DNA of 64,000 bases from Epiperipatus broadwayi (GCA_028023455.1 JAQFVV010013352.1:1-64000); one strand, 5' to 3'. Positions 13,296-26,350 are shown, numbered from the stretch's first letter. Notes: generated from the letters alone by a model not told the origin. Program-made: numbers and translations.

Positions 13296-14182
13296 CTTCC
13301 TAAAAATTGGGTTCTGAGGAAATACTCTATATTAATCTTATTAGTTATCCACATTATAAAATTCTTTTTCCTGCCATTTACATTCATCAAATATTTTTTA
13401 AATACCACATTTCAAAAGTGTTAATATTTATATTTTCTTATTCTTTTAGAGCAAATTTTTTACTCTATTAAATAACATTACTAGAATAAGTTTATTTCTT
13501 ATTTTTAAATACTTTCTTCACATAGAAAAGTCATTTCTGGTTTTGTATTTTATTTGTTAAGAGTATTTATTTGCATGATATTAATTTTATTAATTTTAAA
13601 TTTGGTGAATCCATAAACTGTGCTGTGTCAATATGCACTACTTCAATAATATAATAATTCAAATAAAGTAAACAAACAAGCAAAAATGTAAATAAAAACA
13701 AAAATTAAATTTATAAATTTAATACATTTTAATATATGCAATTCAATCATTTTTTACACTTCTGAGTGCCATATATGATCACATTAAAAAAAAAATTAAA
13801 GTTTGCAAATACATTTTACAATAAGTTTGTAAATAAATTTTACAATACCCAACAGTTATTTTTTTTTATGTCAAAGCATGATACAAAATAATAAATTTTC
13901 TTGAGTTTATTCTGAAGAAAAATATCAAAACAATTAGAGAAGATCATAGTTTCTTAAATAAAAAAGTTAATGAAAAAATATACATTTAATTTAATTTTAT
14001 TTAAAAAATAAAAATGTTATACAGTACATGTTTTTTTCTTATTCTTACTCTTCCAGTTAATAAATGATTGAACACATACTCAAAAAAAATATGTAATTAT
14101 ATTTTATTTATATTATAATTAATATTTTCACAGTTGTATGATGTAGATAAATTATTACTATTATTATTTTTTGAGTGTCATA
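13296..14182. other. AT-rich stretch, nothing recognised
   Basis: Simple AT-rich sequence without exon-like or repeat structure that I can name. Confidence 0.6.
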
Positions 14183-14265
14183 GCATCGGCCGGGATGTGA
14201 ACCCACAACCCAGGCAAGTGCCTGCAAGTGCAAGGCAGTCATGCTGACCTCTCAACCACCAATGC
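14183..14265 (-). repeat. tRNA-derived SINE head or tRNA pseudogene
   Basis: On the minus strand the 83-nt segment starts GCATTGG and ends CCGATGC, which pair as a 7-bp acceptor stem with one G-U. Internal promoter boxes are present: TGGTTGAGAGG fits the A box exactly, and GGTTCACATCC fits the B box with one mismatch. The variable region is long, as in Leu/Ser tRNAs, and the T stem is imperfect, so a functional tRNA is unlikely. This kind of sequence is typical of the 5' part of animal SINEs. It abuts the outer end of the PLE inverted repeat. Confidence 0.7.
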
Positions 14266-14270
14266 AAGTA

Positions 14271-14822
14271 CTGTGTATTATTTTGCATTACAATCCGATA
14301 TTTCGACGAACTAGCAACTGCTATTATCAAGGTTAACTTTTGGACAAAAAATCATTAGATCTCAAACAATAACATGACTCAGCGTGAGATGAAAAATGAG
14401 ATTCAAATTGAAGTAGTTCAGCATTTACAATATGAGGCTTATAAAAATGTTTATTTCCCTCAGTTTTTTCAGCTATTAATTTTCAGTTAATATTAGATAA
14501 AATGAGAGGTTTCCACATATCTGGAATACATTGTGCTTTGTTAGCCTAATTTAAACCAGTAGATCTTTTTCAATTGACTCTCTCATGGTTTTTAAATCAT
14601 ATCTTTCCAAATTAGCAAGTATTTTGGTATTGTCAAAATCAGGTTTGTGACCAATTTCTAAAAAATGGGAAGTAAAATCTGATATGCTAATTTTTTTATT
14701 AAAAGCATTTCTATGTTCATTAATTCTGACATTTATTTGAGCACTGAAAACATGAAATTTCATAAACACCTTGGTGTTCCAAAAATATTCTGTCTTTAGG
14801 TTTATATAAAAAATCACCAAAA
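14271..14822 (-). mobile_element. Penelope-like element, minus-strand arm (3' part)
   Basis: The C-terminal part of a PLE protein is readable at 14820-14551: INVRINEHRNAFNKK (a GIY-YIG nuclease R..EH motif), then EIGHKPDFDNTKILANLERY and DLKTMRESIE. A tail follows that ends near TTTTGCATTACAATCCG. The whole arm is the reverse complement of 15073-15650. The GIY-YIG endonuclease is the domain that distinguishes canonical PLEs from other retroelements. 5' truncated. Confidence 0.85.
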
Positions 14823-15650
14823 AACCTTTTGACTAGAGCTTATAATTTATCTGATAAAGAACCTCGTACTCAAGAAATAGAACTTACAAAAAATTGTACT
14901 TTCTAATAATTATATGAAAAACATCATATGTAAGACTTTACATAACATTAATACTAAAAAGAGGATAGAATTGACAATTCCTCTTTTAATAGAGTAATTT
15001 TACATTATATTAAAGGAGTTACTGATAAAATCAGTAGAAGACTATCTTGTTTTTTCTACTGGAAAAAAAAAATGGTAATTTTTTATATAAACCTAAAGAC
15101 AGAATATTTTTGGAACACAAAGGAGTTTTGGGAATTCCATGTTTGCAGTGCTCAAGAAGATGTCTAATAGATGAATAAATGTCTGAATTAAGGAATGTAG
15201 AAATGTTTTTAATCAAAAAATTAGCACATCAGTTTTTACTTACCAGTTTTTAGAAATTGGTCACAAACCTGATTTTGACATTACAAAAATACTTGCTAAT
15301 TTGGAAAGATATGATTTAAGAATCATGAGATAACCAATTGAAATATTAAAGAGACCTACTGGTTTAAATAGGACTGACAAAGCACAACATATTCCAGCTA
15401 TGTGGAAACCTCTCATTGCATCTAATATTGACTTAAAATTAATAGGTGAAAAAACTGAGGGAAATAAACATTTTGATAAGCCTCATATTGTGAATGCTGA
15501 ACTACTTCAAGTTAAATCTCATTTCTCATCTTGCACTGAGTCACATTATTTTTTGAGATCTAATGAGATTGTTCTTTCAAAAGTTAACCTTGATAATGGC
15601 GGTTGCTAGTCCATCGAAATATTGGATTGTAATGCAAAATAATACACAGT
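14823..15650 (+). mobile_element. Penelope-like element, plus-strand arm
   Basis: Starts in the segment between RT and endonuclease (TRAYNLSDKEPRTQEIE, then YIKGVTDKISRRL at about 15000-15040). It continues through the nuclease region (EIGHKPDFDITKILANLERY, around 15250-15320) to the same tail as the minus-strand partner, ending TAATGCAAAATAATACACAG. Frames are broken by stops. Together with 14271-14822 it forms an inverted repeat with arms of about 550 bases. A TA/TG microsatellite follows at about 15666-15700. Confidence 0.85.
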
Positions 15651-15664
15651 TTATTCTCAAAAAT

Positions 15665-15700
<36 letters not shown>

Positions 15701-17029
15701 CTGATTGAAAAGTACTATACACTTGCAGTTCAATAAACAATATGAATTATATCCTAGTCAAAGCTTATCAATAAAACATGAGCTATTATATGCAATGTAT
15801 AATATACTCAAGAGATTCATAGAACAAAAAATAATGAATATTGTGTGTTAACTATATTTTAAAGTTAGTGATAATCCTAAGGAGAAATATCAATTGATGA
15901 CTTGAATTTTAAAATCAACGAACAACTACAATTTAGCAAATTTTATTTTCATTATATTCACCAAGATTTATATATTTTAAATAGGTTTTTATTTTTTTTA
16001 TATTTTTGATACATGGTTGTTGTCAACAATATATTTAGAAATGTTGAAGTTTCCAATATAAATTCTGATGGCACATGACGTTTTCATCAATTTAGTCCAT
16101 CTACTTGTATATTTGATTTATAAATAAATAAGTAAGTTAATACAGATTTTTATGAAACTGCTTTACTGATATTAAGCCATTATATTTTAAAAGCATGACC
16201 TCTTTTAAATATAGTTTTTAGTCTTACATAAAAACTCTTTATAAAAGCAAAAGCATTTTTTCATACAATCGTTATTAAAATCATTTTTGTTAATTAGACA
16301 TAATTAACTGACTCAGAATCCTAGTTGTATTTAAAATAGAAATTTATATAACATTACAATACTAGCCAAAAAAATACTTAAATTCTTCCCAGCCATCATT
16401 TCATTGACAAATAGAACTTTTCCAACACTAAAAAAGACACAATAACCATTGTCTTAGTGTAGTAAAATTTTGACATGAAGACTGATTGATATCAGGATTG
16501 GATTGACAATCATTTAAATAATCTAGATAAAACACTTTGTTAAACTATTTATATTTAAATTTACTATTGGATATTATTGGTTTAGCTATGAGTCATATAT
16601 GTAAAGAAAAAAAAACATCTAGATCTCCTTTGTGATGTTAAAACAATAAGAATTTGCAATCACAGTCACACACTCCAGGTCATGGGAATAATTAGATTTT
16701 TCTAACCATTATATCGGCAAGGTCTTTAACGATATTTAGAAAAAAAATATATTTTATAGAATCATATCCCTTGCATCAAATTAACACAATGTTAAAATAT
16801 TAGATAGGAAAAATAAATAAAAGCAATCAATGGATTATTTTATTGCATTGTACTTCTTTTTGCAAATTTATAATCATGTCTATCTAATTAATTTTTAACA
16901 TTTATTATTATTATTATTTGCCACGTAAGACTAATAATAAATAAATTTTTATTATCACATTTAAATTCTTATTTACATTAAAAATTTTTAAGATAATTAA
17001 TATTATATACTTGATTATAAAATACTTAC
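15651..17029. other. AT-rich stretch with TA/TG tract
   Basis: Starts with a (TA)n(TG)n tract at about 15666-15700. The missing second FN3 half-exon of the receptor gene should lie here or further left on the minus strand. The only exon-like acceptor I saw (near 16430) leads into a weak frame without a donor. Nothing else is recognised. Confidence 0.5.
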
Positions 17030-17154
17030 TTTATACTCAATAATATACCATTCAATAGTATAATTTTTATTGGGATTAGTTTTATCAGACCACTGAATTG
17101 TACAAGAATCAGAAGTTGAAGAAATTTCAGGACGTGATTCTAAATAAAACTTTT
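17030..17154 (-). CDS. Receptor exon: first half of a fibronectin type III domain
   Basis: Internal exon of 125 bases, entered in phase 1 and left in phase 0. A long T-rich tract ending TTTTTAG precedes it, and a consensus GTAAGT donor follows. The peptide is KFYLESRPEISSTSDSC, then TIQWSDKTNPNKNYTIEW and YIIEYK. The conserved FN3 features are Pro at the domain start, Trp in strand B (QW), and the tyrosines of strand C (IEWYIIEYK). The break after strand C is a common FN3 intron position. The second half should lie below 17030 on the same strand; I could not identify it with confidence, and the next 8 kb is largely repeats. In Tie receptors FN3 domains follow the EGF block, which agrees with this order. 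Confidence 0.8.
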
Positions 17155-17371
17155 CTAAAAATAATAAAAAAAAAATTACATATATATCATGAATAAAAAA
17201 TTATTGTTTACATTGGATATTTGATAGAAAACACAGATATATTTGATTAAACTTAACAAATGCTTTAAACGAATAAAAAGATTTTCTCTATTTTATCATC
17301 GAGCTGTTAAGTTTAACTGATAATTTTTTTCTCAAAGAAAATGATAGTATTCAAATTACATATATACTGTA

Positions 17372-18643
17372 ATGATATGGAGAAATTGTGGTGAATCCGG
17401 TATGATGGCATTCATCATCATCAATCCCATGTCACTACAAAATATAAAATTAAATATAAAAAGAATGAACATGAGAGATCAGCACATAACTAACTATAAG
17501 TCCACCAGCATTATACAAAAGTAATATCATCATGAATGGTCAACAATAAAAATAAATTAACAGTCAATCTTGTGTATGATTTTGAAAAAGGTCCATTATA
17601 GATCAGGCTAATTATTTAGTTACTGCCAAATCAAGAGCAGAAAACAAACAATAATTATCTCGTTGCACAGATTTAAGTGCTAATCCATAAGAATTTGACA
17701 ATTAAAAAAATAATGCTGAAATACTAAAACATTCTGATCATCAACAATGCTCAGGCCACATAATACCATCAATGTACTGGCCAACTATAAAGTTAATTTC
17801 TAAATAAATAACTAAAATAAAATGTAGTGCATGGACTATAAAGGATATCCCCCTTGCGCCATCCAGCATTAGAGAAACAATGAAATAATCATCAACTGGA
17901 GGTCCCTTTTATATGACAAATCATTATTCTTAGTGACAAAAGCTCTATAACTATTACTGTGAGTCAGAGATATAATACAACATATAATAATTTATAATAT
18001 TTTAGGATTGAATACATTTACTGAAATAACTTTAACAATGAAATATAAATTCAGCATTTTGATTTTGATTAATAAAAAAAACAAGCTATTACATTGTGAT
18101 TTACACATATTTCAATAGGATTTTATAAAACACCTATATATCAGCACACAGATGTCTAGTATAATAATTTATAAACATATTGAAATTGCTATAAACCTAT
18201 AAATGAAATTCATATTTATAATACATAATTAATATCTGATTTAACATATATGTGTGCATGCATGGGAATGTGTGCACACACTGGTGTTTATTAAAAAAAC
18301 ATAAATTATAGATTTTTTCAAGACAATTAATTCAATGCCAAAAATATACATAAAATTCACATATATGTGTGTACAACAACATAGATAGTATGAATCAAAG
18401 TTATTAATTAATTCATTATTTTTAATGGTAAAAAAATATTTTTCAACAGAAAAAAAAAATATCACGAGATTTAGTTTGGGAAGTTCTTTTGTTTTTTAAA
18501 AAATATTTGACTCTTTGTTTTTTTCATTTACAATAAATTTCAAAATAAAATCATTTATGAATCAATCCTTTGGTTTTAGATGTTTTACTTTTGAATTAGA
18601 TTTTCACTGTCATTTTCAAAAAAGTTAGTGAAAGTAATATTGT

Positions 18644-18733
<90 letters not shown>

Positions 18734-18830
18734 TCTTCTCACCAGCTGTACTATATCTGTACATCTCTGCATATATATAAACAGTATATGTATTCAGCAA
18801 GCTGATGGATTCACTTGGTAAGCTGGGTGC
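17372..18830. repeat. Dispersed repeat family R1, copy A
   Basis: About 1.45 kb shared with 21605-23213 and, in part, with 62160-63240. Shared landmarks, in order, include GATGGCATTCATCATCATCA, ATTACACAAAAGT-like words, AATGCTCAGGCCAC, ATATATCAGCACACAGATGT, and an AT tract (18682-18730) followed by CACTCTTCTCACCAGCTGTAC. It has no coding capacity. A (CT)n tract of about 38 bases precedes the AT tract here only. Confidence 0.85.
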
Positions 18831-18990
18831 TTGTCTTATAGATAAGGACGCCATTCGATGGCACTGTTTTGATGCTAAAACTATAAAATATGAGCATTCA
18901 CGGGCTGTTGATTTCAATCATTTTAATGTGTTTTTCTGTAATGTGAAAATAAAAACAAAACAATTTTTTTTTTTTTTTAATATTATTTTT
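18800..18990 (+). repeat. Short dispersed repeat R2, copy 1
   Basis: Contains GTCTTATAGATAAGGACGCC then GATGGCACTGTTTTGATGCT. Related sequence occurs at 19990-20075 (minus), 32190-32340 and 38290-38400. It sits at the right end of repeat R1 copy A. Confidence 0.6.
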
Positions 18991-19180
18991 TATTAATGTA
19001 TACAAATTAAATGATACTAATAAATGTAAAATAAAATAAACAAATTACAATTTGATTCATGTTTTTTATTTTGCTTTATTAGAAAAATCAATTTTCTATT
19101 GTATATTTTTTTACTGGGGTTACGGCTTTACCGCTATTTTTACTTCATATAGAATGACAACAAAAAGTAAATGTTGTTAC

Positions 19181-19262
19181 GGTTAGGTTTAGGGTTAGTT
19201 TAGGGTTAGGTTCAGGGTTTGTTTTAGGGTTAGATTTAGGGTTAGTTTTAGGGTTAGGTTTG
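19181..19262 (+). repeat. Degenerate telomere-like TTAGGG repeats
   Basis: GGTTAGGTTTAGGGTTAG and variants recur about ten times over 80 bases: units of TTAGGG, TTTAGGG, GTTCAGGG and TTTTAGGG. The metazoan telomere unit is TTAGGG. An interstitial remnant is likely, although TTAGGG-like arrays also occur inside some transposons. It lies between the two inverted R2 copies. Confidence 0.75.
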
Positions 19263-19723
19263 GTGTTCTGTTGTTTGTAATGCTAAAATAAAATATATCA
19301 AAATCGTATTTTTGTAAATATTTTTTTTTAGTAACATCTATAAAATAAATGATAACAATAAACGTAAACTATATTCAACAAAGTATAACCTTAGTTGGAG
19401 AAAAGAAAAAAAACTAAAACTTTTTTAAACAACAACAAAAATGTCTTCTTTACTTATTAATCATGTTTATAATATATGCTTTTTATGAAATTTTTAAAAA
19501 AAACAGTGCAAAATTGTACTTTTCTTACTGGATATTTTTGTTTTACCACTCTTTTTTACTTCAAAAATATACACACAGTAGAATCTTGTTTGTCTTGTGG
19601 AATGTTACGAACAATACGTTACTTGACACATTACCTAATTCCAACTCACTTTACACATATATCTTGTCAACATTTTCCCAATTAAAACTTCAATACAGTA
19701 TGGTGTAAAAAGTCTGATAATTA

Positions 19724-20085
19724 TTACTTTACAAAATCTGAACATTTCAGTACATTAAAATAAAAAAAATCCAATGAAAACAACATTTCCATCCAATTAA
19801 AAAAACACACCCTCTCACCAAGCCATAACCATTTTATAAACTGTGCAAATTCAGAAAATGTATTTGTTGCGATGCGACATACATGCTGTACTATGATGTG
19901 ACATAGCGGCCTGCAATCTGTAGCACAACAAAAAAGTTGTATTATAGAAAACACGGGTTCGAACATGTTGGCCACGGAAACAGCATTTTTATGTGTTTTA
20001 GCATGAAAACAGCACCATAGAGTGGTGTCTTTAGCTATAAGACTAGTACCATAAGCTGGTCCCCTCTTAAACAATAGAATGACTT
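19724..20085 (-). repeat. Short dispersed repeat R2, copy 2 (inverted)
   Basis: On the minus strand it reads AGTCTTATAGCTAAAGACAC and ATGGTGCTGTTTTCATGC, matching the copy at 18820-18880 in the opposite direction. The 116-codon open frame over it belongs to the repeat and shows no known domain. Confidence 0.6.
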
Positions 20086-21604
20086 ATTATCATCTTTAGG
20101 AAAGGCATAATACAGTAACTGTTGCCATTGATTCAGCTTCATTTAGTCTAGAATTTGATAGACATAAGCACACTGTATAGTACACAATATAAGAACACAC
20201 ATAAGCAGGCCCTTTACTTTCATGTAATTCAACATTCTACCATTATAAAACTAGCAGCATCTAAATTCTACTATCCTGCCTTCAGTTATACCTTCATAGA
20301 CATAATGCTGTTATCAACTGCAAAAATGTCTAATATTTTCTAAACCATTTAATAGTCAGCTTGAATTAAAAATAACACAGTAATTAAAAGCAAGTTTTCT
20401 TTATCTTGATTGAAAAAAATAATGATTCTTATGAATTCACTTTAATCCTTCAAAAAGAACTTTGTAGGATTTTTATAAAAATATATTATACAAGCTTTAA
20501 TTAAAAATTTCTTTAATCAAAATAGATAGTGGAATTTTATAATTATCACTATATCTTTTTTAATATAATTTAAAATCAGATTTAATAAAATAGTTATTAG
20601 ATTTTTTAAATTAAACATTTAATATTTTTTTAAATTTAAAATTATTTAATCCCTAACTGCTATTTCAGTATAATATAGAAAATAGCCACACATTATTTGT
20701 TTGTGTTTATTTCTACTTTTCCTTTCAACTTTACATGTATAGATGCACTTAAATGTTGCTGAATGCCATGAGAAACAACAATATCATATCTATCATCATA
20801 ATGAAAAGGAAAAGAGAAATGAAACACCAACCTCACAATATTTACTTAATATACACATATAATTAAAACAAAATTTATATTCCAACCTATGTATTTGTCA
20901 ATTTTTTCAGAAATCTGACAGACACCTGAAGGCTAACAGAACAAATTGTGACCTGCAATTTTGAGATAGATAAAGAATTCAGCCACAGGACTATAAGTTC
21001 ACAATGTAGCATGAATACCAATAAAGCTATGTCATTTAAACACAATACGCTACCACAATCCCAAATAAAAATGATATAAAAATCTTCACAAAGCCCAGAT
21101 TTTTTAAGTTCTAGGGCTGGCAAATACAAAACTATACACTGCTTTTTTTGTATTAGTAACTGGAAAATATAGGAGTACATTTTGCTTCTTTTCTTGTAGA
21201 TGTAGAAGCTGGAATCATGACAGGACTGTGTTAACTGCAACATGATAAATGATAGAAACTCAGAAAGTGGATTGGAGTGATACATGAGATAGAACAACCT
21301 TGGAGTTTCAGAAAGCATTGTGCCCTCAAGTCAATGTCAAAACCCTTTATCTATTATTAAAATTGAAAGTACCACAGTAAAATAACTTCAAAAGTAAAAA
21401 AACCCAATCCAATCTTCAAAATCATAGATTGTTTATTTGACTCTAAATATCAACTACATAACTATACATTAACCACTATTTTATAACTTATAATCATCAA
21501 TACTCTTGTTACATATTTCACAGTAAATTTTTTAAATATTAATTTTACATAAAATGCATATGGCTACTAATATCTGATCATCACAGGGCCACATATTGAG
21601 CACC
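20086..21604. other. AT-rich stretch, no supported gene
   Basis: The minus-strand open frame 21318-20887 (143 codons) is hydrophobic, has no recognisable domain and has no splice support. I do not treat it as a gene. Nothing else recognised. Confidence 0.5.
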
Positions 21605-23032
21605 ATTTGTAATGGTACAGAAAATGAGTGAATCTAGTTTGATGACACTCATTATCAACCCCAATTCTATACAAAATAAAAAATTAAATATAAAGTGAAT
21701 AAGCATAAGTGGCCAGCAAATAACAGACTATAAGTTAACCAAAATTACACAAAAGTTATGATCATTGATTATCATGAATGATTAACAATAAAAATAAATC
21801 AACAGTCAATATTGGGACTGGATTTGAAAGTGGTCCATGATAGATTAAGCTAATTATTTAGCCACTGCCAAACATAGGGCAAAAATACAAATAATAATTA
21901 TCTAGATGCACAGACTTAAGTGAAAATCAATGAAAATATGTCAATTAAAAATAATGCTGGGATACTAAAATATAATTTGGATGCACATTTTGAAAGTGCT
22001 AATCCATCAGAATATATAACAATAAAGATAATAATGCTGAGATACTAAAATATATTGATCATCATCAATGCTCAGACCACTTTGTGCCATTAATGTACTG
22101 GTCAACTATAAACATAATTTTTAAATAGATAATAAAAATAAAATTTAGTCCATGAACTTTAAGAGATATTCCATTTTCACCATCTGGCATTAGAAAAATA
22201 ATGAAATCATCATCAACCAGACAGCCATAAACACTAAATATAAAGCCCTTTAATATAACAGATTGTTTTGCATTAAGCCAGCTCAGTGAGAAAAGGCTTT
22301 ATAACTGTTACTATAAATAACCTATAATAATTTATATTTTATGATTTGAATAAATTCACTGGAATAACTTTAACAATGAAATATAAATTAATTTGAAACA
22401 GAAAAACAAAATTAAGGTTTAGTGAGTATGCTATAAATATAAATTCAGTATTCTGATTTTGATTAATAATAAAAATAAGCTATCACATTCTGATTTTCAA
22501 ATATTTCAATATGTTTTTATAAATAATCTATATATCAGTACACAGATGTGCAGTATAATAATTTATGAACATATTTGAATTGTCTAAACCTATAAATGAA
22601 ATTCATTTTTATAATACATAATTAAAGACTGATTTTAACATATATTTGTGTGCATCAAAATGTGTGTACACACAGGCATTTATAAAAAAACTTAATAAAC
22701 CATATATTTTCTCATGGCATAATTAATTCAATGCCAAAAATGTACAGAAAATTCAAATGTATGTGTGTACACAAATAGATAGAAGGAATCAAAGTTATTA
22801 ATTCATTGTTTCTAATTGTAAAAAAATATCATGAGATTCAGTTTGAAAAGTCCTTTTTTAAAATAAAACTGCTGGATTTTTGTTTTTTCATTTACAAAAT
22901 GATTTGCTGAGTTTACAAGTTTTTTTAAAATTTCATTTATGCATTAGTCTTTTGTTTTTAGATGTTACTATACTTTAAATTAGAGATTTTAACTGTTATT
23001 TTCAAAAAAATTATTAAAAATAATATTGTTAT

Positions 23033-23081
<49 letters not shown>

Positions 23082-23213
23082 TCTATTCAGCAGCTGTACT
23101 TTATATATTTTTGTTGCAGTACTTTTATCTAAACTTTACTGCATATAGATAAAGCAGTATACTTTTAAACTAATTCTTAGAAAGTCGATGGACTCTCTTG
23201 GTAAGCTGGTAGT
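21605..23213. repeat. Dispersed repeat family R1, copy B
   Basis: Same order of landmarks as copy A and same orientation, about 4.2 kb further on, with substantial substitution and small indels. It ends with an AT tract (23033-23078), CACTCTATTCAGCAGCTGTAC and GATGGACTCTCTTGGTAAGC, matching the end of copy A. The two direct copies could be a duplication, two insertions of one family, or long terminal repeats of a decayed element. Confidence 0.85.
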
Positions 23214-23215
23214 AG

Positions 23216-24120
23216 ACTGCCTTATTGTCACTTTTGCAAAAAGTATACTTTTTCCAATTTGAATTATTTTTCTTTAAATTATTATTCAGCAGAACTATTT
23301 ATAATTTTGCTTTATAGTAATGTTATCATATCCCACCCCAAGATATATTTTTTATTGTTTTTAATCAAGATGCTTATCACAGCGAATTCATTTGCTAGTA
23401 ATGAAATACATTTATGAATATGCAAAAAATAATTAGCACTGTATTAATTTACAATGGGATGCCTTCCCAAACATCTTCATCTCACATTTGAATACAATAT
23501 CTTTATTATACCAAACATATTTATTTCACCTTCTTATTTTGACATTTGCTTATCAAATTATAAATTAATTTTAATTTATGGTAAACAGAAAGGAAAAAGA
23601 ATGAGAAAAAAGGAAGGAATATGAAGAGAGGGTGGAATAAAAAAAAGGAAGAGAAAGTAAAAGAAAGAAACAGGGAAAGAAAAAACTGATATTGGAAATT
23701 TTTCTCTAGCCTATATAATTTTTCAGTAAAACATCTGGATTTATCAACAAAGATACTACAGGAAATTATCAAATTTTATTGATTTTTCCCAAAGGTAGAT
23801 CTGAAAAATCTTAAAATATGATGCTCCTGTTATGCAACATTCTTTTGAAGTCATTTGTTCTTTCTCTTAATTACAAAGCTTACAATGTTACAATCTTAAT
23901 TTTATATAATGTCTATAAAAAAAGCTTGTGAATGTGTATGTATAACAAAATAAAACATTCCAATCACTATTATTCCAATTTACAAATTAATTTATTGCTT
24001 AAACTAGATTATATTATTTTATTAAACTGCATTTAATGATATGATAATAAGTTAGTCTAGTAATGCAAATGATGCTAATGACAATCATTCTGAACCATTT
24101 CAACACCCAAATATATTTAT
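23216..24120. other. AT-rich stretch with a purine-rich tract
   Basis: A run of almost only A and G spans about 23585-23688 (GGAAAAAGAATGAGAAAAAA and similar). It produces a spurious minus-strand open frame rich in Phe and Ser. Otherwise nothing recognised. Confidence 0.6.
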
Positions 24121-26350
24121 TGTAATAGGCCAGTAATTGTCACAAGAAAGGGGGTGCATCTAACTATGGTCAGACTTGGGATCTTTGGGTAGGATGCTGG
24201 CAACATTGGGACAAAATGCATAGCCTAAGATCACGTCTACCTGCAATGGACTAGCTCATTAAATCTAGAAGTAATTTGGACTATGACTCAGTATTCAAAC
24301 TAAAAGTCACACTTGGCTGTCTTCAGAGATGGGCTTACTCAGGTTAGCAACAACTAGACTTCTATGTATGTGAGAATCAATTAATGTACTCTCCCAGAAT
24401 ATTCTTAATATCAGTATACATATAAGTAGAGATGTGTGGATATAAATGTTTAGCATATAATTTTAGTGTTGTGAATGCATAATAATGATGCCAAGGCAGA
24501 AATTATATTGATTGAAATAACAACATTTATTAAATAACAAATCTAATCTAACAATATAACTAACATATATAATTGTATGAGTCAAGGATGGCTTTCTGTC
24601 AGTTAAGAGCTAAATACAATGGATACCCTAATCTCAAATTCTGTGATAGAAGTCTATACCCTGACAATCTTTATTTACAAAGTTTAAAATAACAAAAAAT
24701 ATATTTGTAAAGATCGTGAATCTGACTTACTAATTAATTTATTTACAGTTGCATCCTAAAGTAACATTTAGTATGTAATTTATGATGATTGTGATCATAC
24801 TTCTTGGAGAAAACCTCTTCTATACCTATGTATAATTTTTTAATTTGATAGAAAAAAAATCATCCACTCAAAAAGTTAGTCATATACATAGATAAACAAA
24901 TATATAAACAAATATTAATAAAACATTCAACAAATGTCACTATAATATGTCCTTAATATGTAACATAATCAAAATTGTAACTTATCCCACACTCAGGCTT
25001 GTGGTGTTAAGCTACTGAAGTGGTAAATAAACTTAAGTTTTATTTATTACTATAAAACATTTATTCAATCTAATCTCTTCCTCCATTATGCTTAAAATAA
25101 ACTCTTCCATTTTCTGAAGTATAAGCTTCCAAATGCGAAAACAAAAAGAAAAAAAATTAAAAAAAAGATGATAAATAACAAATTAAAAAAAAATACAAAT
25201 CAGTTAGATTAACAAAATAAATTCCTGAGTCAGACAAGCACTGGCTGTTATGATCACAGTTTCTTATTTCTGGTGATATATTTCCTTGAGCAATATATTG
25301 TCTGTAGATTCAGTAGACACACACTCATACTAGGATTGTAAATTATCAGGATTGTTCAGTTGTTTCTTTGGAAGAAAACATAAAAGATCCACTAAAAATA
25401 ATCATTCTTGAGCAGTATTTAATAAGATAGGCATTCCATATATCATAGCACTAATACAGGCATAAAGGGCTGACCTATGGCATAGTTCCTTTAGGCAGAC
25501 AATATTGCAATACCCTCATTAGTATATATAATTTTTATAAGGTTGTTTCTCTGCATAAACAAGTGGCATAATAAAAAAAAACTATTCTTAATGTTTGCTA
25601 GCTGTTGTTTATTTCTTTGCACATGATGATTTTATTCAGAGTTTTTTTACAATCAGTGTAATCACTCAATTTGCTTTTATAACTTACGTGTATTTATGTT
25701 TTGATTTATATTGGTGGACGAAACAAATTCCTTTTAATCTGGTATGATTAAAATTTGATTCTAGAATTGAACATACACATCCATCTTGTTTAGTTCTAAA
25801 ATATGAGTAATGACATGTTGACTTTCTTGTACAGTCTTTGAAATTATAAAATAAAAGTAGTATATATGACCTTTATAATCATGGTAGGATCACATGATAG
25901 TTTCAATTTCTGTTTGCAGTATTTTGCATAATGTACATCAAAATAATATTATTAAGATAATTATTTATTGGAATTATCTTTTTCTTTTCAAGCCTGGTTG
26001 CTTATCAATATGCTTGACATTAAGTCAACATATTTTATATTTTGTCTTTGTCTATCTCATAATATTGGTTACTTAAAGACACTTGTAGTTAGTCATATAT
26101 ATATATGTCATATTATTATTACTATTTGCGGGATATTCTGTGTAGTGAAAAAGCTAAATGCTGACGTTTCGGCATTTAGCTTTTTCACTACACGGAATAT
26201 CCCGCAAATAGTAATAATAATATGACATCTTTTATCCGTGAAAATATTAGAATTAACATATATATATATATGAGTATTTATTTTTTTTAATGTAGAAATC
26301 TACGACTTTATGTATCTTGTTTTTTAAAAAAATTGCTTATTGTAATGTTT

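Noticed and set aside
14183-14265. Functional tRNA gene
   Set aside because: B box mismatch, imperfect T stem and unusual variable region; a SINE head or pseudogene fits better.
16371-16475. Acceptor-like TGTCTTTTTTAG on the minus strand as a candidate next FN3 exon
   Set aside because: The following frame does not resemble the second half of an FN3 domain and has no donor.
16600-16760. GC-richer minus-strand patch as a receptor exon (ECVTVIANSYCFN)
   Set aside because: No consensus splice sites in a compatible phase, and stops close to both sides.
20887-21318. 143-codon minus-strand frame
   Set aside because: Hydrophobic and low-complexity, with no domain, no splice sites and no compositional shift from the flanks.
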